Shown piece after piece: positions 4,714 through 6,122 of a DNA stretch of 6,122 bases. Made by a program: the position numbers and the translations under genes. The notes beneath the pieces are model-generated. The model was not told the origin of the DNA. It was given only the letters and a program-made list of their open reading frames with translations, and made no database searches. Position 1 is the first letter of the stretch. Each line of letters opens with the position of its first letter. This stretch comes from Rikenellaceae bacterium. GTDB taxonomy: Bacteria; Bacteroidota; Bacteroidia; Bacteroidales; Rikenellaceae. The stretch spans positions 1 to 6,122 of the forward strand of contig JAJQAW010000123.1 of assembly GCA_021203585.1 (NCBI GenBank), in the 5' to 3' direction.

Positions 4714-6122
4714 TTAGAAGGACATTTGCTTCCACTCGAAATCAACGATTTGTCCGGAAATATTGCGGTAACTTTCGATCAGGGTAAGGTCGCCCGTAGC
4801 ATTGTTAATCGAATAGATGTACACGGACCCGGATCCGGCGGTGCGTGAACCGTCGCTCACACCGACATACAAGTAAGTGGATCGCTGGTCGATGGCGATG
4901 TGGTCGATGGTTTCACCCGCAGGCAGGTCCAATTCGGTCGTACCGAACAATTGATTGGCTTCGGCTCCGAAAGCGTGAATCCGCCTGCTTTCGGCAGCCA
5001 GGAGAATCGTTCCGTTGGCCGTAAAGGTAAATTTATCCGCTTGGTCCAACTGCGGGTGGATGGAAAGATCGCTCACAAAGACGGGGGTAAAGGAGGATGC
5101 GGTCAGCATGGCTCCGTACAGGTCTTTTTTACCCTCGGTGTCTTGCAAAATACATCGATAAGGATGGTTTCCTCCGACATTGTCCTCGTCCAGATTGATG
5201 GCGAAAATCATTTCCTTTCCGGTACTCACTCCGGGATTGAACGGCAATTCGGTGAAATCTCCGGAGTCATAAAAACTCACTACCGGCGGGGAACCGGTCG
5301 AGAATTTGACAAACCGTTGGTTCCGGTTGCAGTATCCGTGGATCAGAGAGATCGAATTGTAAGCCAAATAGGGGAACAAATCGTACTCGAAAGAGGCGGT
5401 AGCCGGTAACTGAAACAGCGGATACTGGGTATCCAGTTGTCGGTAGTGAAAATGTCCGTTGTTATTGATCAAATCGTACATTCCGAAGGAGGGAGTGAAA
5501 ATTTGCAGCGGGCGGATTTTTTCGGGCCGGATGACGAACATTTCTCCCAAATCGAAGATATGGGTGAACAACAGCGGCTCGCAGACCACTCCTCCGGTCT
5601 CGTCGTCGCAAAGGATAAAGATGGTATGCTCGTGGCTGGCCAGATCGATCCATGTGTTCCGGTTAGGCCCGGAAGAGGTAATCGACAGCGGATTTCGACC
5701 GGCCGGTTGTCCGTTGCGGGTGGTATAGACATCCGTGGAAACCTCTCCGAACGAGTTGATAAAACTGACCTGTGCATACCCCTCCACATTACTAAGAACC
5801 ATCATTCCGGTTGCCGTAATGTTGGTAACCCGCAGGGAGGTGGTAATGGTGTATTTCCGTCCGTCGATGCGGTCGGTGATAAAACAATATACCGTATAAT
5901 TTCCCAAAGCCTGATCCACGATATAGCTCAGGTTGGGTTCCCGTCCGAGCGTATCCGGAATATATTCCACGCCCATAGCATTGGTAGTTTCCAAAACCCA
6001 GAGGTAGTCGAAATCGGTGAGCGTTCGCGGAGCGGGAAAAGCCCAGTCCGGATCGATCTCCAGCAGCCTCAATTGTTCGACCGCATATTGTTCGGGCAGT
6101 TCTGCCAACGTGATTTCCAAGA
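4714..6122 (-). CDS. PKD-like family surface lipoprotein, 5' end outside the window
   Basis: The frame is open for 468 codons from the window edge to TAA 4716-4714 with no interruption. The leftmost visible residues follow the Bacteroidota PKD-like pattern: ITLAELPEQYAVEQLRLLEI, then DYLWVLE (residues 38-44), NLSYIV, GNYTVYCFITD (73-83), a strand of TSLRV and GMMVLSN (105-111). The signal peptide and lipobox cysteine would be upstream of 6122. The C-terminal half is beta-propeller-like, with short strands such as KFTFTANGTILLAAESRRIH, IDHIAIDQRSTYLYVG and SVYIYSINN. The family is usually encoded directly after SusC/SusD-type genes and is thought to sit on the cell surface and help bind protein or glycan substrates. 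I see no catalytic motif. It is intact, unlike the three genes downstream. TTG at 6120 is in frame but is not a credible start, because family sequence is already under way there. Confidence 0.85.
   Translation of the reverse strand, partial: LEITLAELPEQYAVEQLRLLEIDPDWAFPAPRTLTDFDYLWVLETTNAMGVEYIPDTLGREPNLSYIVDQALGNYTVYCFITDRIDGRKYTITTSLRVTNITATGMMVLSNVEGYAQVSFINSFGEVSTDVYTTRNGQPAGRNPLSITSSGPNRNTWIDLASHEHTIFILCDDETGGVVCEPLLFTHIFDLGEMFVIRPEKIRPLQIFTPSFGMYDLINNNGHFHYRQLDTQYPLFQLPATASFEYDLFPYLAYNSISLIHGYCNRNQRFVKFSTGSPPVVSFYDSGDFTELPFNPGVSTGKEMIFAINLDEDNVGGNHPYRCILQDTEGKKDLYGAMLTASSFTPVFVSDLSIHPQLDQADKFTFTANGTILLAAESRRIHAFGAEANQLFGTTELDLPAGETIDHIAIDQRSTYLYVGVSDGSRTAGSGSVYIYSINNATGDLTLIESYRNISGQIVDFEWKQMSF

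Noticed and set aside
4900..5409. 169-codon open frame on the plus strand
   Set aside because: It is antisense to the intact PKD-like gene. The G+C-rich codon pattern of that gene leaves its opposite strand free of stops.
1..6122. CRISPR array, tRNA or rRNA gene, insertion sequence, attachment site
   Set aside because: I saw no regularly spaced repeats, cloverleaf, rRNA-like stretch, transposase motif or terminal inverted repeats.

Overview
The window looks like accessory chromosomal DNA from a Bacteroidota (Bacteroidales-type) bacterium. The evidence is the gene content: a PKD-like surface lipoprotein, a long secreted thioredoxin-fold protein of the TlpA/ResA type, a FecR anti-sigma factor with a DUF4974-type C-terminus, a FecI-like ECF sigma factor and a second small secreted thioredoxin. 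Shine-Dalgarno sequences are also nearly absent, as is usual in this phylum. Species cannot be told from the sequence. Every gene I can support is on the minus strand; long plus-strand frames are shadows.

In transcription order (high to low coordinates) the layout is as follows. The window opens inside a PKD-like lipoprotein gene (6122-4714) and then has a 62-bp gap holding a perfect 11-bp inverted repeat. Next is a roughly 620-codon secreted thioredoxin-fold gene (4651-2793), then fecR (2716-1503) and a 120-bp A+T-rich gap. The ECF sigma gene (1382-772) follows, then a short gap with a weak terminator-like hairpin. Last is a periplasmic thioredoxin (714-1) that runs off the window.

The most striking feature is that the three central genes are all broken while the two outer genes read cleanly. 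The sigma factor, fecR and the long thioredoxin-fold gene each need exactly one -1 shift (one missing base) to rejoin two parts of a recognisable family protein. The thioredoxin-fold gene also carries an in-frame TAA at codon 91. In the sigma gene the break falls on a seven-T run that is a correctly phased U_UUU_UUU slippery heptamer, with a stem-loop about 7-11 nt downstream. Three explanations remain open: indel errors in a long-read assembly (the simplest), a decaying locus, or programmed frameshifting, which is credible only for the sigma gene.

If intact, the locus would be a surface-signalling module. FecR would span the inner membrane, sense the state of an outer-membrane TonB/SusC-type transporter and release the sigma factor. 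The PKD lipoprotein and the two thioredoxin-fold proteins would be exported products of the same locus. No SusC/SusD gene lies inside the window; from family knowledge one would be expected above position 6122. The anti-sigma gene precedes the sigma gene here, which is the reverse of the usual order.
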